DNA of 64,000 nt from Neisseria dumasiana (GTDB taxonomy: Bacteria > Pseudomonadota > Gammaproteobacteria > Burkholderiales > Neisseriaceae): positions 558,001-622,000 of the forward strand of contig NZ_CP091509.1 in the NCBI RefSeq assembly GCF_022870885.1, in the 5' to 3' direction. A program made the translations under genes and the position numbers. Below the pieces are notes generated by a model. It ran no database searches and was not told the DNA's origin. It saw nothing but the letters and a program-made list of their open reading frames with translations. Shown here piece after piece: positions 63,187 through 64,000 of the stretch; positions within the stretch are counted from its first letter, which is position 1; each line of letters starts with the position of its first letter.

Positions 63187-63744
63187 ATGCGCTATCACGG
63201 AACCATTATGCGCTGGGACTACGAGCTCGGCTTCGGATTCATTAAAGAAGAACAAACCAAATCTGAAATCTTTGCCCATATCGGTGAATTTGAAACCGAA
63301 AATCCGCCCCCGCGCGACGGCGAAACCGTGTCGTTCGACATCGTCAGCAACAGCCACGGCACGGAAGAAGCCAAAAATATCGAATACACCAACCGCCGCC
63401 GCAAGCCCGTTGCGGTGGATATCGAAACAGAAGAAGACTCGCCTAAAAACCTGTCGCTTTGGCTGAAAGGCATGGTGGCTGCTTTGGTGGGCATTCCCCT
63501 GTTGGGTGCGGCCGGCTATTACGGCTTGAGCCGTTGGCAGGATTATCAGGCCGAACACCGCGTAACGGGCGTAATGGTCGATCAAGTGGCCGACAAAATG
63601 ATGGCCGAACGCGAAGCATGGAAAAGGGCGGTGGAATCTCCCGCGCAAAGGAAATCCGCTTCCCCTTTCAAATGCGACGGACGCACACATTGCTCGCAAA
63701 TGAAATCGTTTGCCGAAGCGCAATATTTCTTGGGGCTGACGTAG
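63187..63744 (+). pseudogene. Cold-shock domain, membrane and Excalibur-like protein, 3' end cut by an IS
   Basis: The remaining 185 residues hold an N-terminal cold-shock (OB) fold with RNA-binding GFGFIKE (about 14-20), EIFAHIGEF and VSFDIV, a charged linker, one membrane span (about 95-113) and the start of an Excalibur-like domain, FKCDGRTHCSQMKSFAEAQYFL. Complete Excalibur domains continue with a second Cys region and a DxDxDG calcium motif. Here the frame reads into GGGGCTGACGTAG, the apparent end of the IS1016-like element, which gives Gly-Leu-Thr-stop. About 20 or more residues are probably lost. Whether the shortened protein works is unknown. Confidence 0.8.
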
Positions 63745-64000
63745 ATTAGCAGTCATGATAGGCTGCCAAAATGAAGATAACCCACTGTAAGTTAAAGAAG
63801 AGTCTGCAAAGAAAACTGCTTGAATATTTTGTATTGGAAGTAACCGCACGTTCTGCTGCCGATATCTTGGGTATTCAGCCCAATACGGCTATTCTCTTCT
63901 ACCGTAAAATCCGTCTTGTTATCAGCCATCATTTGGCTTTGGAAGCAGATCAGGTTTTTGAGGGCACTATAGAATTGGATGAGAGCTATTTCGGCGGTAA
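63732..64000 (+). mobile_element. IS1016-like (IS1595 family) insertion sequence, left part
   Basis: The probable left terminal repeat GGGGCTGACGTAGATTAGC (63732-63750) is followed by a transposase start 20 bp later. It resembles what I recall of IS1016 ends. The right end lies beyond the window. Confidence 0.75.
63771..64000 (+). CDS. IS1016-like transposase (ISXO2 DDE family), N-terminal part
   Basis: This partial transposase is open to the window edge (76 complete codons). The N-terminus KLKKSLQRKLLEYFVLEVTARSAADILGIQPNTAILFYRKIRLVI is a helix-turn-helix, as in IS1016 transposases. FEGTIELDESYFGG carries the first catalytic Asp of the ISXO2-type DDE domain. The rest, including the second and third catalytic residues, is not visible. 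It inserted at the 3' end of the preceding cold-shock/Excalibur gene in the same direction. Confidence 0.88.
   Translation, partial: MKITHCKLKKSLQRKLLEYFVLEVTARSAADILGIQPNTAILFYRKIRLVISHHLALEADQVFEGTIELDESYFGG

Overview
The window is a chromosomal segment from a member of the Neisseriaceae, most likely a Neisseria species outside the meningococcus/gonococcus pair. The evidence is the DNA uptake sequence, which occurs dozens of times and mostly as AGGCCGTCTGAA (the AG dialect), with only a few ATGCCGTCTGAA copies. A Correia-type repeat (CREE), the dnaB-pilHIJKX order, the lapA-lapB pair and a DMP19-family gene also fit. No plasmid or prophage backbone is visible; most of the window is housekeeping DNA with a few accessory insertions.

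Layout. 1-1001: 5' part of smc. 1453-12020: an OmpA-domain lipoprotein followed directly by a 3213-residue type I secreted, BapA/LapA-like adhesin with two tandem repeat arrays (8 x 564 bp and 7 x 279 bp), a von Willebrand A domain and RTX-like calcium motifs. No secretion ATPase or membrane fusion protein is present. 12246-14815: metN-metI-metQ methionine importer behind a leader that looks like a SAM-II class riboswitch followed by a terminator hairpin. 15024-17258: thioredoxin-like lipoprotein, a CREE, a small exported protein and a divergent S24 repressor. 17402-21388: tsaD, fabI, dnaB. 21706-25124: minor pilin operon pilH-I-J-K-X, with a G8 tract in the pilJ/pilK overlap. 25535-29756: mscS, a ScsD-like thioredoxin, clpX, pbpG. 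29975-33461: glyQ-yggL-glyS. 33704-43085: an OmpA-domain protein, moaC-moeB, ppc, a probable small RNA, suhB, rsmE, and lrp divergent from dadA. 43174-44559: an AT-rich multi-spanning membrane protein of unknown function. 44822-50371: a membrane-anchored exonuclease/endonuclease/phosphatase protein, gcvP, and a leucine-carboxymethyltransferase-like protein. 50458-54666: a small unknown protein, purM, rdgC, tRNA-Glu, trhP. 54939-59090: an amino-acid ABC permease, an MliC-like lipoprotein, a zinc-finger protein, lapA-lapB and a DMP19-family protein. 59253-62995: the 5-oxoprolinase operon pxpB-pxpC-pxpA with an atypical NRAMP-fold transporter. 63187-64000: a cold-shock/Excalibur membrane protein whose 3' end appears cut off by an IS1016-like element that runs off the window.

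Mobile and repeat content is modest. Two near-identical 143-bp terminal-inverted-repeat elements (34448-34590 and 46210-46352) each carry a 5-bp target duplication, which is the mark of a MITE. There is also a degenerate MITE end (51907), one full-length CREE and the IS at the right edge. Many intergenic terminators are pairs of inverted uptake sequences, and several uptake sequences sit inside genes, encoding FQTA or GRLK, or supplying a stop codon.

The most unusual items are the homogenised adhesin arrays, the riboswitch candidate on metNIQ, the small RNA with anti-Shine-Dalgarno loops downstream of suhB, the NRAMP homologue lacking the metal-binding motifs inside the pxp operon, the poly-G tract in the pilin operon, the MITE pair, and the IS-truncated Excalibur gene.
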